A DNA stretch of 64,000 bases, taken from assembly GCA_964645585.1 (NCBI GenBank), contig CAZYAN010000004.1, forward strand, positions 1-64,000, in the 5' to 3' direction. The stretch comes from DATGSL01 sp964645585 (GTDB lineage Bacteria > Verrucomicrobiota > Verrucomicrobiia > Opitutales > T3Sed10-336). The notes beneath the pieces are model-generated. The model worked only from the letters and a program-made list of their open reading frames with translations, did not search any database and was not told the DNA's origin. Below are positions 16,877 through 25,996 of the stretch, piece by piece (position 1 is the first letter of the stretch; each line of letters begins with the position of its first letter). A program made the position numbers and the translations under genes.

Positions 16877-17645
16877 AGTAACGGCCCGCGTAGGCCGGCA
16901 GGGCACCGAGCGTCTTTTCAATCAGCCGCAACTGATCGGAGGCCAATTCCTTTCGCCAGCGCTCGTCGAGAATCAGCGTATTCTGCCCTTTCCGGTAGCT
17001 CGATGTGCTCGATCGTACAAAGTGATGCTCCCCGTCGCCGGGCGCGAGCATATCCTCCGAAAACGCGAGGCCGATATGATCGCAAACCGCCCGAAGCAGC
17101 CCGCGCGGGTCCGTGACGAGATCCTCGTAGTGCAGGCTCAGGCCGCGGTCGCCGACAGTCCGCTCAAAACGGGCAAGCCGATTCGTCCACTTCTTATGAA
17201 TTTTCACCCGTTCCTTCAAATCGCCTCCTTTCACCGCGTGCGACCGAAGGGCGCCGCGGGGATCCCGGGTCAAAAAGATGTATCCAGTTCGCGGATCGCG
17301 CCATTTGCGAGACAAGCGATAGGCGCGCGTTTTGGACAGGTCCACCAGCACCTTTGCCCCTTCGCGATCGGCCATCGCCTCCAGCAAGCGAGCGGTCCAG
17401 CCGGTGTAGTTGCTCTTCACCTCCGCCGGCAGCGCCTGCAGCCGCCGATCCCAAACGTCACACAATTTAAGAGGTGCGCCGCATGAGCACGGCGACGAAG
17501 GGTCGGCAAGAGCGTCTTCAAGACGAAGAAGTTCGCCCGGACAAAGGACATCCGGATGCCGGTTCAACATTCGCCCGAGCAGCGTGCTGCCGCTGTGGCC
17601 GATTCCGAGAATGAAGATAATTGAAAACCTGGGCGCTGCATTCAT
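16866..17645 (-). CDS. Sulfotransferase
   Basis: A 259-residue PAPS-dependent sulfotransferase. The 5'-phosphosulfate loop is GIGHSGSTLLG (14-24) and the 3'-phosphate loop is FLTRDPRGALRSH (124-136). The cysteine pattern CSCGAPLKLCDVW is common in this bacterial subfamily. It transfers sulfate to a hydroxyl group of a glycan or lipid; the acceptor is unknown. It is convergent with the LPS kinase and divergent from a second sulfotransferase, and a glycosyltransferase follows, which points to a sulfated surface glycan. Confidence 0.85.
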   Translation of the reverse strand: MNAAPRFSIIFILGIGHSGSTLLGRMLNRHPDVLCPGELLRLEDALADPSSPCSCGAPLKLCDVWDRRLQALPAEVKSNYTGWTARLLEAMADREGAKVLVDLSKTRAYRLSRKWRDPRTGYIFLTRDPRGALRSHAVKGGDLKERVKIHKKWTNRLARFERTVGDRGLSLHYEDLVTDPRGLLRAVCDHIGLAFSEDMLAPGDGEHHFVRSSTSSYRKGQNTLILDERWRKELASDQLRLIEKTLGALPAYAGRYFND

Positions 17646-17843
17646 AATCGGGGAAAGACGGCAGCATGGCCGTAAGGCACCGTCAAGACCCGAAGCCCGC
17701 CAAACCGATGGCGATACCAGAATCGCCGCGCTTCGCTGAAATACTTGCCAGCGCCGGTTGCGCGCTCTTCACTACACCCAACATTCAAAAGCGCAGCGAA
17801 ATCGCCGACGCCTTCGCGGGAACTCGATCGATTCCTGTTTTGC

Positions 17844-18596
17844 ATGACGAGTGAAGAAATAAAGAAAAACGACCCGGTCCGGAATCTCTCCGAACACGAG
17901 CGCTTGGAACTGATGGCCCAACTGCCGGCCTTCATCACCTATCCGCGAACAGGGTCCCAATGGCTCGAAGCCGTCATGGAACGCTACTTTGACCGGCCTT
18001 GCTTGCGCGAGCGCCGAGCCACGCTGATTGATCCCAACCGGACCGACTGGCTCTTCTTCCACGATCACGACATCGACCTCAAACTGGAGCACGACAACGT
18101 CCTGTATTTATACCGGTCGCCGGTTGAGACCGTTTATTCGTTTCTCACCTACCGCTTTCATTCGACCCGGCGCAAATCGTGGTGGGGCCGCTGGAGACAG
18201 CGAAACGATCGCCCTGTCACGCCCGAGAAGGTTTGCGAGATGTCGCTTCAATACCGGGATCATCTCGAAAAATGGCTGCTCTCGCCAAACCGCGCCCGCG
18301 CAACCGTTCGCTACGAACTGCTTCAGAAAAACCCGAAGGACGAGTTCAAGCGCATCTGCGACTTCTTTGACCTTCCCTTCGATCCGGAACGCGTCGAAGC
18401 GACTTTCGCCGCCGCGAGCCGGGAGAGAATGGTCGCGGTCGCCGTCAAAAAACGAGCACTCAGCGAATCCCTTTTGTCGGAAGAATATAAAATGGGACGA
18501 GGCGAATTCACTGAGCGCTACGGTTCGGTCGTGCGCGATCTCGTGATCACCCCGGAGCTGGCCCCGGCCTTTTCGTATCTCAACGACCTCGCGTGA
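17844..18596 (+). CDS. Sulfotransferase-like protein
   Basis: A protein of about 250 residues with the PAPS-binding loop TYPRTGSQWL (32-41) and a 3'-phosphate loop YLYRSPVETVYSF (88-100). The region YELLQKNPKDEFKRICDFFD resembles the end of sulfotransferase domains. It differs clearly from the divergent sulfotransferase next to it, so it is not a recent duplicate. The frame is open from 17745, but the ATG at 17844 gives the natural start; no clear ribosome site is visible. The gap 17646-17843 presumably holds both promoters. Confidence 0.75.
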   Translation: MTSEEIKKNDPVRNLSEHERLELMAQLPAFITYPRTGSQWLEAVMERYFDRPCLRERRATLIDPNRTDWLFFHDHDIDLKLEHDNVLYLYRSPVETVYSFLTYRFHSTRRKSWWGRWRQRNDRPVTPEKVCEMSLQYRDHLEKWLLSPNRARATVRYELLQKNPKDEFKRICDFFDLPFDPERVEATFAAASRERMVAVAVKKRALSESLLSEEYKMGRGEFTERYGSVVRDLVITPELAPAFSYLNDLA

Positions 18597-18642
18597 GCGC
18601 ACCCGCAAAGCTCAACGGCATTTCGCCTATCCCGCCAGCCCC

Positions 18643-19641
18643 ATGAAGGTGCTCGCGCTCACGATCGGCAACACGACCGTTGCCAGCACCTACTACCGGC
18701 TCGGACAGTTTGAACGGGCACTCGCGGAACGCGGTGTTTCCTTGACGATCGTCGAGGCAAAGAGGTTCACTGATTGGTATTCGTTTAACCAATACGATCT
18801 GGTCGTTCTGCAAAAGCGGCTGATGCGAACTTCTTGGATTCGCCGCGTTCGCAAAAGGGCCAAATGTTTTGTTTTCGATACCGACGACGCGATTTGGGAG
18901 GCGCACGGACATCAGCACTCCTGGTGGACGCGCGTCCGAACCGATCGGCGGTTGCGCGCCACCCTCGCCGCCGCGGACTTGTGCACCGTTGCCAACGAGC
19001 ATTTAGCGAAAGCGCTCCGCCCGCTTTCCAACCGCGTCGAAGTCGTCCCGATGGCTCTCGACGAGCAGGCATGGAAGCCGAAATCGGAACGCCCGCCGGG
19101 TCAGATTCGCCTCGGCTGGGCCGGCGCGCCGGTCAACCTTTCCTATCTCACCGCGCTCGGACCCGTTCTCGAGGAGGTTCAAGCCGCCCGCCCCGACACC
19201 GAACTGATCGTCTATTGCGGCGAACCCCCGGCCTGGACGCATCGCGTCAGCATGATTCACAAACCGTTCGAGCCCGGAACAGAGGCCGACGTGGTCAGCG
19301 GTTTTGACATCGGTCTGCTTCCGCTTCCCGAAAACCGATTCGCCGCGGGAAAGTCCCCGATCAAGGCTCTTCAATACGCGGCGTGCGCAATCCCGTGTGT
19401 CGGCGCCAATCACGGGGCGGCCGGAGAAATTTTGATCGATAATCAAACCGGTCTTGTCGCCTCTAATCCGGAGTCCTGGCGGCAGGCACTGCTCCGTTTG
19501 ATCGACAGCGAGCAAGACCGGCGGCGTTTGGGTAATCAGGCGCGCAAACGCTTTCTGGCCCGCCATTCCCAGTCAGCCGTCCTCAATCGGCTCATCGATG
19601 TCTGGACGGCCGCGATCAAATCGTCAAGACCGCCTGATTAG
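18643..19641 (+). CDS. Glycosyltransferase, group 1-like
   Basis: A 332-residue GT-B-type protein. The N-terminal half has CFVFDTDDAIWEA and LRATLAAADLCTVANEHLA; the C-terminal half has VEVVPMALDE, IRLGWAGAPVNL, FDIGLLPLPENRFAAGKSPI and KALQYAACAIPCVG, the usual donor-binding region of family GT4-like enzymes. It starts 46 bases after the sulfotransferase and probably shares its transcript. It stops by overlapping the stop of priA on the other strand. The sugar donor and acceptor cannot be told from sequence. Confidence 0.8.
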   Translation: MKVLALTIGNTTVASTYYRLGQFERALAERGVSLTIVEAKRFTDWYSFNQYDLVVLQKRLMRTSWIRRVRKRAKCFVFDTDDAIWEAHGHQHSWWTRVRTDRRLRATLAAADLCTVANEHLAKALRPLSNRVEVVPMALDEQAWKPKSERPPGQIRLGWAGAPVNLSYLTALGPVLEEVQAARPDTELIVYCGEPPAWTHRVSMIHKPFEPGTEADVVSGFDIGLLPLPENRFAAGKSPIKALQYAACAIPCVGANHGAAGEILIDNQTGLVASNPESWRQALLRLIDSEQDRRRLGNQARKRFLARHSQSAVLNRLIDVWTAAIKSSRPPD

Positions 19642-21890
19642 GTCACATTTACCGCGTCGACGTCGAGCACTTGCACGATGCCTTCGGGCCAGGAAAAGGT
19701 CTGACGGAGTTCCTGGAGACGCGGGATTACGCGGGAGACGGACGCGCAAAAATACCAGGCTTGGAATCGGTAATTGTCTTTTACCTTTTCCAGCGGCGAG
19801 GGCGACGGGCCGCGAATTTCGAGTTCCTTTCCCAATTCGCGTTCGACGAGGCTGACCCACTGACTGGCAAAAAAGGAGACTTTCTCCGGGTTTTTTCCGT
19901 GGAAGAGATGGTGGATCAAATGCCGGTACGGCGGGTACGCGTACTCACGCCGGATCGCGAGCTCGTCTTCGCTAAAGGCGTCAAATTCACCGCGCCGAGC
20001 ATACTGGATCGGCGCCGCGTGCGGCGTAAAGGTTTGAACAACCACATCGCCTGATTGATCGCCGCGACCGGCGCGACCCGCCACTTGCACGAGCAATTGG
20101 AACGTCCTTTCGCTCGCGCGAAAATCCGGAATATGCAGCGACAAATCGGCGTCGACCAAGCCGACGAGCGTCACGTTGGGAAAATCGAGCCCTTTCGCGA
20201 TCATTTGCGTGCCGACAAGCACATCGATTTTACCGAGACGAAAGTCGGCCAAAATCTCCCGAAAGCGGTTCTTCCGCGCCATCGCGTCGGTGTCGATCCG
20301 CTCGACTCGCGCCCGCGGGAGGACCTGCTGCAGCGCCTCCTCGACTCGCTGCGTCCCGAAGCCGCGCCAGCGGATTTGCGGGGAGTTGCACGACGGACAG
20401 CCGCGCGGCGCGGCCCGCTCGCTCCCGCAGAGATGGCATTTCAACGTCTCGTCCGACCGGTGGTATGTCAGCGTCACACTGCAATGATCACACTCGCAGA
20501 CGTGACCGCAGCCCGGACAGATCATACTCGACGAATAACCCCGGCGGTTGATGAAAAGAATCGTTTGCTCACGGTCCTCGAATCGCTGCCGCATCATGTC
20601 GGCCAGCATGCGCGACAGCGGCAGCGAACCTTTTTTTATCAACATCTCCAGGCGCATGTCGACGACGTGGACAAGCGGCAATTTCCGGTCGTCGACGCGT
20701 TTGAGCAGCCGGTTGGAACGGTATTTGCCGCGGGCGACGTTGTGGAGCGACTCGAACGACGGCGTCGCGGATCCGAGCACGCAAACGGCTCGATTCAGCA
20801 TCGCGCGGTAAACAGCCGCGTCGCGCCCGTGGTAGCGCGGCGTCTCCTCCTGTTTATAAGCGGGTTCGTGCTCCTCATCGACCACGATCAGGCGGAGGTT
20901 CCGGACTGGCGCGAAGATCGCCGAACGCGCGCCGACGACCACTCTCGCCTCGCCGGACGCAACGGCGTCCCAAGCGTCAAACCGCTCGCCCTCAGAAAGA
21001 TGGCTGTGCCAGACGACCGTTTTGACTCCGTTTTCCTTTTCGAGCCGCCCGCGCAGCCGTGCGACCGTCTGCGGAGTCAAAGCAACCTCCGGCACCAAGA
21101 CGATCACGCCGCCTCCGTCCTGGAGCGCCTGCTGAATCAGCCGCAAGTAAACTTCGGTCTTTCCCGAACCGGTGACGCCGTGCAGCAGATGAACCGCGAA
21201 CTTCTGGTTCGCGAGGGAACGGCCGATGTCGGCAGCCGCGGCCGCCTGCTCCGGATTTAATTCGGGCGCGATCGAGTCAACGGCCTCGGCTGCTGACAAA
21301 TCGTCTTGGTAGGCGACGCGTTCAACACGGCGAAACTCCTCGACGAGCAAACCCTTCTCAATCAGCGCGCGAGCCACGGCATCCGAAACACGCAAGCGAT
21401 TCAGTAAGAACGATTTGGGATACGACTTCCCATTCGAGCCAGCCGTTGTCACCGCCCGATAGAGCTCGGCTTGGCGCGGCGCGCGGCGGGCGAGCTCCGC
21501 AAGTTCGTTCGGCGCCGGCTCGCGCCCCGGCCGCAAGTATCGTTCCCGCTTGGCCCCCATCCCGCGCCGCACCGGCACCGGGACCATCCGTTCGAGAATC
21601 GATTCCAGCGGCGCCGCGTAATAGGTGCGCATCCAGCGGGCGAGCTCGATCAAGTCGGGGGAAAGCACCGGATCCTCGCGAACCAACTGCCCAATCCACT
21701 TGAGCTTTTCCTTCGGATAACTATCGTCGGCATCCAGACGGGAAACCACCGCCAAGGCCTGCTTGTTTCGAATCGGCGCCTTTACCAGCGAGCCGACCGA
21801 GACGCGCCCCTCCAATTTGCGAGGCAGGCGGTAGGCGAGTTCTCTGTCAAAACCGGCGAACGGAAGGACACTGACGATGTTGCAATCCAT
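19638..21890 (-). CDS. priA: Primosomal protein N' (replication restart helicase PriA)
   Basis: A 750-residue superfamily 2 helicase that reloads the replisome at collapsed forks. It has an N-terminal DNA-binding domain (1-110), Walker A GVTGSGKTE (238-246), Walker B DEEH (338-341), and an eight-cysteine zinc region starting CPGCGHVCECDHC and ending CPSC. GLVDADLSLHIPDFRASERTFQLLVQVAGRAGRG gives motifs V and VI. The open frame extends to 22043, but the ATG at 21890 starts the family-typical MDCNIVSVLPFAGFDREL. It is divergent from the Fur-family gene. Confidence 0.93.
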   Translation of the reverse strand: MDCNIVSVLPFAGFDRELAYRLPRKLEGRVSVGSLVKAPIRNKQALAVVSRLDADDSYPKEKLKWIGQLVREDPVLSPDLIELARWMRTYYAAPLESILERMVPVPVRRGMGAKRERYLRPGREPAPNELAELARRAPRQAELYRAVTTAGSNGKSYPKSFLLNRLRVSDAVARALIEKGLLVEEFRRVERVAYQDDLSAAEAVDSIAPELNPEQAAAAADIGRSLANQKFAVHLLHGVTGSGKTEVYLRLIQQALQDGGGVIVLVPEVALTPQTVARLRGRLEKENGVKTVVWHSHLSEGERFDAWDAVASGEARVVVGARSAIFAPVRNLRLIVVDEEHEPAYKQEETPRYHGRDAAVYRAMLNRAVCVLGSATPSFESLHNVARGKYRSNRLLKRVDDRKLPLVHVVDMRLEMLIKKGSLPLSRMLADMMRQRFEDREQTILFINRRGYSSSMICPGCGHVCECDHCSVTLTYHRSDETLKCHLCGSERAAPRGCPSCNSPQIRWRGFGTQRVEEALQQVLPRARVERIDTDAMARKNRFREILADFRLGKIDVLVGTQMIAKGLDFPNVTLVGLVDADLSLHIPDFRASERTFQLLVQVAGRAGRGDQSGDVVVQTFTPHAAPIQYARRGEFDAFSEDELAIRREYAYPPYRHLIHHLFHGKNPEKVSFFASQWVSLVERELGKELEIRGPSPSPLEKVKDNYRFQAWYFCASVSRVIPRLQELRQTFSWPEGIVQVLDVDAVNVT

Positions 21891-21975
21891 GCAAAAGGCG
21901 AACCGGCCGAGGCAGGCGAAGCCTCCACAACAACGAAGATTGACAGGACCGGACGAACGAAAAGACTCCCAAGTT

Positions 21976-22437
21976 GTGACGATCGAAGATTGCAGAGAAA
22001 GGTTCAAGGCTTTCCTGAACGAAGGGGGGCTCCGGGTCACCAACCAGCGCCTGGCGATCTTTGAAGCGGCCTTCCGGTTCTCGGATCATTTTACCGCGGA
22101 CGAGTTGCTTGACCATGCGCGCTCGATCGACAGCTCCGTCTCCCGCGCGACGGTTTACCGGTCGCTGCCGATCATGATGGAGAGCGGACTTCTCCGGGAA
22201 GTCGATGTCGGCAAGGACTTTAAGTATTACCGGACTGAAAAGGGCGAAAGCAACCAGCAGGCCCAGGTGTTCTGCGTCGATTGCGAGAAGATCTTCGAGA
22301 TCGATGCGCCGTTTTTGGAGTGGTACAGCAGCACGGTTTCTTCCAAGTTTGGTCTGACACCGATTTCGCAGCGGCTTCAGATTACGGCGAAATGCCGCAA
22401 ATACCGAGAGACGAACGCCTGCGAACACCACTCCTGA
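21976..22437 (+). CDS. Fur-family transcription regulator with a reduced metal site
   Basis: A 153-residue protein from a GTG start, with the winged-helix part GLRVTNQRLAIFEAAFRFSDHFTADELLDHAR and RATVYRSLPIMMESGLL typical of Fur/PerR/Zur. One CxxC (C100, C103) and two further cysteines (C140, C149) could hold the structural zinc. The histidine cluster that normally precedes the CxxC is replaced by TEKGESNQQAQVF, so the regulatory metal site is altered. Upstream in-frame ATGs at 21877 and 21889 would overlap the start of priA; the GTG leaves 85 bases for divergent promoters. The regulated genes are unknown. Confidence 0.8.
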   Translation: MTIEDCRERFKAFLNEGGLRVTNQRLAIFEAAFRFSDHFTADELLDHARSIDSSVSRATVYRSLPIMMESGLLREVDVGKDFKYYRTEKGESNQQAQVFCVDCEKIFEIDAPFLEWYSSTVSSKFGLTPISQRLQITAKCRKYRETNACEHHS

Positions 22438-22445
22438 ACCCGTTC

Positions 22446-22808
22446 ATGTCGAGAAAACACGATTTCGAAATCGAGTTCTACGAGTCGATCCTGAAGCGCA
22501 ACCCGAAATACACGGATGTTATCGCCCTTCTCGGGGAGCTCTACACCAGAACCGGCCGGATCACCGATGGCCTCCGGATGGACCGGCGCCTCGTCCGGCT
22601 TCAACCGGAAAACGCGACGGCCCATTACAACCTCGCTTGCAGCCTCGCGCTGAAGAAGCGCCGCTCGGAAGCGCTCAGCACACTCCGAAAAGCGATCTCC
22701 CTAGGGTACGACGACTTCGACTGGCTCCTCCAAGACCCCGACCTCGAAAATCTCAAGAACCACCCGGACTTCCTGCAACTCCTGAAGCCGCCCCGCGGAT
22801 GTTCGTAG
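22446..22808 (+). CDS. Small TPR protein
   Basis: A 120-residue protein starting eight bases after the Fur-family gene, probably in the same transcript. Tandem helical repeats are visible: YESILKRNPKYTDVIALLGELYTRTGRITDG, LRMDRRLVRLQPENATAHYNLACSLAL and KRRSEALSTLRKAISLGY, the pattern of tetratricopeptide repeats that mediate protein contacts. No signal peptide or membrane helix is present. The end resembles the TPR-repeat proteins with a conserved D-x-x-x-L-x-x-D-x-D-F tail. The partner is unknown. The following gap to nadA holds a TTATTGGTTAT-like tandem stretch and no gene. Confidence 0.75.
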   Translation: MSRKHDFEIEFYESILKRNPKYTDVIALLGELYTRTGRITDGLRMDRRLVRLQPENATAHYNLACSLALKKRRSEALSTLRKAISLGYDDFDWLLQDPDLENLKNHPDFLQLLKPPRGCS

Positions 22809-23062
22809 GCGGTTGGCGGTGTTATTGGTTATCAGTTATTGGTTATTGGTATTGCTGAGTAGGCCTGTGGTTCGATCGCCAGTAATTGGAGGGCGCGGCT
22901 TTGGTTCGGCGATTTCAGGACGAATCAGTGACACCGACCTCCGACCTCCGTCATTCTTGATTGGTGTCAATTTTCGTTCCTTTCGACATCAATGGCTCTT
23001 CGCCTGGCATTGACGTTTTTAGTAATTCCGCTTCTTTTGATTTCTTCCCATCACCTGACGAC

Positions 23063-24049
23063 ATGAGTCAAACACTCGATTACGAACCATTGGTCTTTCC
23101 GGCCCGCACCGATCCGAGCGAGGAACCGCTGACGCCGATCCAGGAAGAGATTCTCGCTCTGAAAAAGGAGCGCAACGCGATCATCCTCGCGCACAATTAC
23201 CAGATTGACCCGATCCAGCGTATCGCCGACTACGTGGGCGATTCGCTCGGGCTGGCATATAAGGCCGCCGAGACCGACGCGGATGTAATCCTTTTTTGCG
23301 GGGTTCATTTCATGGCGGAGACCGCCAAAATCATCAATCCCGGCAAGACGGTTATTCTGCCCGATCTCGATGCGGGCTGCTCGCTCTCGGATTCCTGTCC
23401 ACCCGCGCAGCTCAAAGCCTACAAAGAGGCCAACCCCGGTCTCTATGTCGTCGCCTACATCAACTGTTCGGCCGGTGTGAAGGCGCTGACCGACGTCATT
23501 TGCACGAGCGGCAACGCGGTCAAAATCGTCGAACGAATTCCCAAAGACCGGGAGATTCTGTTCGTTCCGGACCAGAATCTCGGCCAGTGGGTGATGGAAA
23601 AAACCGGGCGTCAAATGCGCCTTTGGCCGGGCAGCTGCTATGTCCATATCCTGTTCACTGTGCGTTCGCTCGAGCGATTGCGGATGGAATATCCGGACGC
23701 GCCGATCGTCGCGCACCCGGAATGCACCGAAGTGGTGCGCGACATGGCCGACGAGGTTTGCAGCACGGAAAAAATGGTCGGTTTCGCGAAATCGCATCCG
23801 GCCGACACGATGATCGTGGTCACCGAGACTGGCATGCTGAATCGCCTCCGGCGCGAAGTTCCCGGCAAAACTTTCGTCGCGGGACCGACCGACACTTGCG
23901 CCTGCAATGAATGCCGGTTCATGAAAATGAACACAATCGAGAAAGTCCGCGACGCCCTCCGCGACCTTTCGCCGGAGATCACCCTGCCCGAAGACGTGCG
24001 AAAAGCGGCCCTCGTCCCGATCCAGCGCATGCTCGACTGGAGCCGGTGA
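23063..24049 (+). CDS. nadA: Quinolinate synthase
   Basis: A 328-residue NadA that condenses iminoaspartate with dihydroxyacetone phosphate to give quinolinate for NAD synthesis. The three expected iron-sulfur cysteines are in LDAGCSLSDSC, LWPGSCYVHILF and GPTDTCACNECRFMKMNT. Other family sequences include ILAHNYQIDPIQRIADYVGDSLGLAY and IVAHPECTEVVRDMADEVCSTE. The open frame begins at 22961, but the ATG at 23063 fits the family start. NadB is not in the window. Confidence 0.93.
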   Translation: MSQTLDYEPLVFPARTDPSEEPLTPIQEEILALKKERNAIILAHNYQIDPIQRIADYVGDSLGLAYKAAETDADVILFCGVHFMAETAKIINPGKTVILPDLDAGCSLSDSCPPAQLKAYKEANPGLYVVAYINCSAGVKALTDVICTSGNAVKIVERIPKDREILFVPDQNLGQWVMEKTGRQMRLWPGSCYVHILFTVRSLERLRMEYPDAPIVAHPECTEVVRDMADEVCSTEKMVGFAKSHPADTMIVVTETGMLNRLRREVPGKTFVAGPTDTCACNECRFMKMNTIEKVRDALRDLSPEITLPEDVRKAALVPIQRMLDWSR

Positions 24050-24051
24050 TC

Positions 24052-24075
24052 TTGATTGTAAATTGTAAATTTTAG
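24052..24075. repeat. Short A/T-rich intergenic repeat copy
   Basis: The GATTGTAAATTGT core at 24054-24066 after nadA is found inverted at 8114-8126 downstream of the haem c gene. Similar TGACAAAT-type words occur before the ABC gene at 47585-47625. The copies are short and may be chance or a decayed repeat family. Confidence 0.3.
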
Positions 24076-24197
24076 ATCGGATTTGGGATTTGCCCGGTGT
24101 TTGCCCGGTTTTCCCATAAAAGGCTGGAACCTGAAGCGGTTTGGTATCACTAAGAGTGTGTTCGTTCCACCAACCGGAACTTGCATCAGCTCCACTT

Positions 24198-25208
24198 GTG
24201 TCCGAATCGACTATCCAGGTAGAAAAACTCGTTAAAGCCTACTCCGGAGTCACCGCGGTGAATGAGGTTTCCTTCACCGTGGACAAAGGAGAGATCGTCG
24301 GCTTCCTCGGCCCCAACGGCGCCGGGAAAAGCACGACGATGCGGATCCTCACCGGGTTCGTTCCGGCGACCTCCGGGCGCGCGGCGATTTGCGGCCATTG
24401 CGTCGCGACCGAACCCGCGCGGGTGCGAAGACTGATCGGCTACATGCCGGAGAACAACCCGCTCCCGGAGGATCTGCGGGTTGAAGAATATCTTCGTCTG
24501 CGCGGCAGACTCAAAGGCCTGTCGCGAAAACGCCTTCGGCCGCGCCTCGAGGAAGTCCTCGAACAATGCGACCTGACGCGCGCCCGGCGGCGCATCATTG
24601 GCACCCTTTCCAAGGGCTTCCGGCAACGTGTCGGGATTGCCGACGCCGTCATCGCCGAACCAAAGGTCATCATCATGGACGAGCCGACGATCGGGCTCGA
24701 TCCGCACCAGATCGTGATGATTCGCGACCTGATCTCCAGCCTCCGCGGCCGGATGAGCATCATCATTTCGAGCCATATCCTTCCCGAAATTGAAATGACC
24801 TGCGACCGCGTGATCATCATCAACAGCGGGCGAATTGTCGCGTCCGGGACACCGGAAGAGCTCCGAAGCGAATTCATTAACGAGAGCACCTACATCGTCG
24901 AAGTCAGCGGACCAGAAGGCTCCTTCGCCGAGGCAATCAAAACCGTCGACCCGAAACTGACGATCGAAAATGAAGCAAACGGCGCCCGTGATGGTTTCCG
25001 GACGATCACGCTTACCACATCCGAACCGGACGACGCGGGCGAGGAACTGCTCCGCGCGCTCCAGGCTCAGCCCGAGCTGCGATTGCGCTCAATTCACCGC
25101 GCCAAGCCGAGTCTCGAACAGGTCTTTATGGCGGCGACGCGGCGAAGCTGGGAGGTGCTGATGCCGTTAAGCGGCGACAAGGGAGACGGAAGCGAAAAGA
25201 CGGACTGA
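24198..25208 (+). CDS. Gld-type ABC transporter ATP-binding protein (copy 1)
   Basis: An ATP-binding subunit of about 336 residues from a GTG start. Walker A GPNGAGKST lies near residues 38-46, the signature LSKGFRQRVG near 137-146, and Walker B VIIMDEPTIGLD near 157-168. A C-terminal extension of about 100 residues follows, as in GldA/NatA-like subunits. The open frame starts at 24141, but the leader before 24198 does not look conserved. It heads a four-gene operon with a permease, a GldG-like protein and a DUF4340-like protein; such modules are known from gliding bacteria and widespread elsewhere. The substrate is unknown. Confidence 0.88.
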   Translation: MSESTIQVEKLVKAYSGVTAVNEVSFTVDKGEIVGFLGPNGAGKSTTMRILTGFVPATSGRAAICGHCVATEPARVRRLIGYMPENNPLPEDLRVEEYLRLRGRLKGLSRKRLRPRLEEVLEQCDLTRARRRIIGTLSKGFRQRVGIADAVIAEPKVIIMDEPTIGLDPHQIVMIRDLISSLRGRMSIIISSHILPEIEMTCDRVIIINSGRIVASGTPEELRSEFINESTYIVEVSGPEGSFAEAIKTVDPKLTIENEANGARDGFRTITLTTSEPDDAGEELLRALQAQPELRLRSIHRAKPSLEQVFMAATRRSWEVLMPLSGDKGDGSEKTD

Positions 25209-25231
25209 CGCATCCAAAGCAGACGGCACCG

Positions 25232-25993
25232 ATGAGGCACTTTTTTATATTGCTGCGACACGAAATCCGAAACGTATCGATGGCCCCGGCCACGTATGTT
25301 GCCGGTTTCCTGTTCCTGCTCGTGATGGGCTTCAGCTTCCAATGGATTGTGGAAGACTTCACCCAGAACGCGCACGAAACGATCCCGGTGGCGATCTTTC
25401 TCCAGATCTTCTGGCTCCCGGTTTTCTTCATGGTGCCTCTCCTGACCATGAAGAGTTTCGCCGAGGAGAAGCGTATCGGGACATTGGAGACGCTGCTGAC
25501 AACTCCGGTGACGACGGTCGAAGTCGTCTTGGCGAAATTCGTCGCGGCCTACGTGCTTTACGCGCTGCTGTGGGGAGTGACTTTGGGGTTCAATTACCTG
25601 CTTCTGCGTTTCACCGGGGATGCCCGTCTCGTCGAAAGCGGACCTCTTTTCGGAAGTTATCTTTTCCTTTTTCTCAGCGGGCTTCTGTTTATCGCGATCG
25701 GAATCTTCTCCAGCTCGATTACACGTAACCAGCTTGTGGCGGGGATCCTTTGCTTCACCATGCTCTTCGCTTTGCTGATTGTCAGCCGCTACCTCGCCGA
25801 ACTCGCCAATTTTGGCATGGACTATCTCTCACTCTCGAAATCGGCAATCGATTACCTCCAGGTGTTCCAGCACGCTGAGGACTTCAGCCGCGGCATTATC
25901 GACACCCGCGCGATTGTGTTTTATGTCAGTACGGCCGGTCTCTTCCTCGTGTTGAGCATCCTGACCATTGAGAGCAAACTCTGGAGAAGCTGA
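25232..25993 (+). CDS. Gld-type ABC permease (copy 1)
   Basis: A 253-residue ABC-2-like permease with about six membrane helices (YVAGFLFLLVMGFSFQWIV, FLQIFWLPVFFMVPLLT, YVLYALLWGVTLGFNYLLL, YLFLFLSGLLFIAIGIF, GILCFTMLFALLIVS, VSTAGLFLVLSILTI). The FAEEKRIGTLETLLTTPV stretch is the family's coupling segment. It starts 24 bases after the ATPase and is followed by the GldG-like gene four bases on, so all are one transcript. It resembles GldF. Confidence 0.85.
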   Translation: MRHFFILLRHEIRNVSMAPATYVAGFLFLLVMGFSFQWIVEDFTQNAHETIPVAIFLQIFWLPVFFMVPLLTMKSFAEEKRIGTLETLLTTPVTTVEVVLAKFVAAYVLYALLWGVTLGFNYLLLRFTGDARLVESGPLFGSYLFLFLSGLLFIAIGIFSSSITRNQLVAGILCFTMLFALLIVSRYLAELANFGMDYLSLSKSAIDYLQVFQHAEDFSRGIIDTRAIVFYVSTAGLFLVLSILTIESKLWRS

Positions 25994-25996
25994 GGC

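Noticed and set aside
20055..21260. Long antisense frame (401 codons) inside priA
   Set aside because: It is the complement of helicase codons, with no motifs or ribosome site.
22809..22860. TTATTGGTTAT-like tandem stretch after the TPR gene
   Set aside because: It is a short, imperfect A/T-rich stretch; too weak to call a repeat element.
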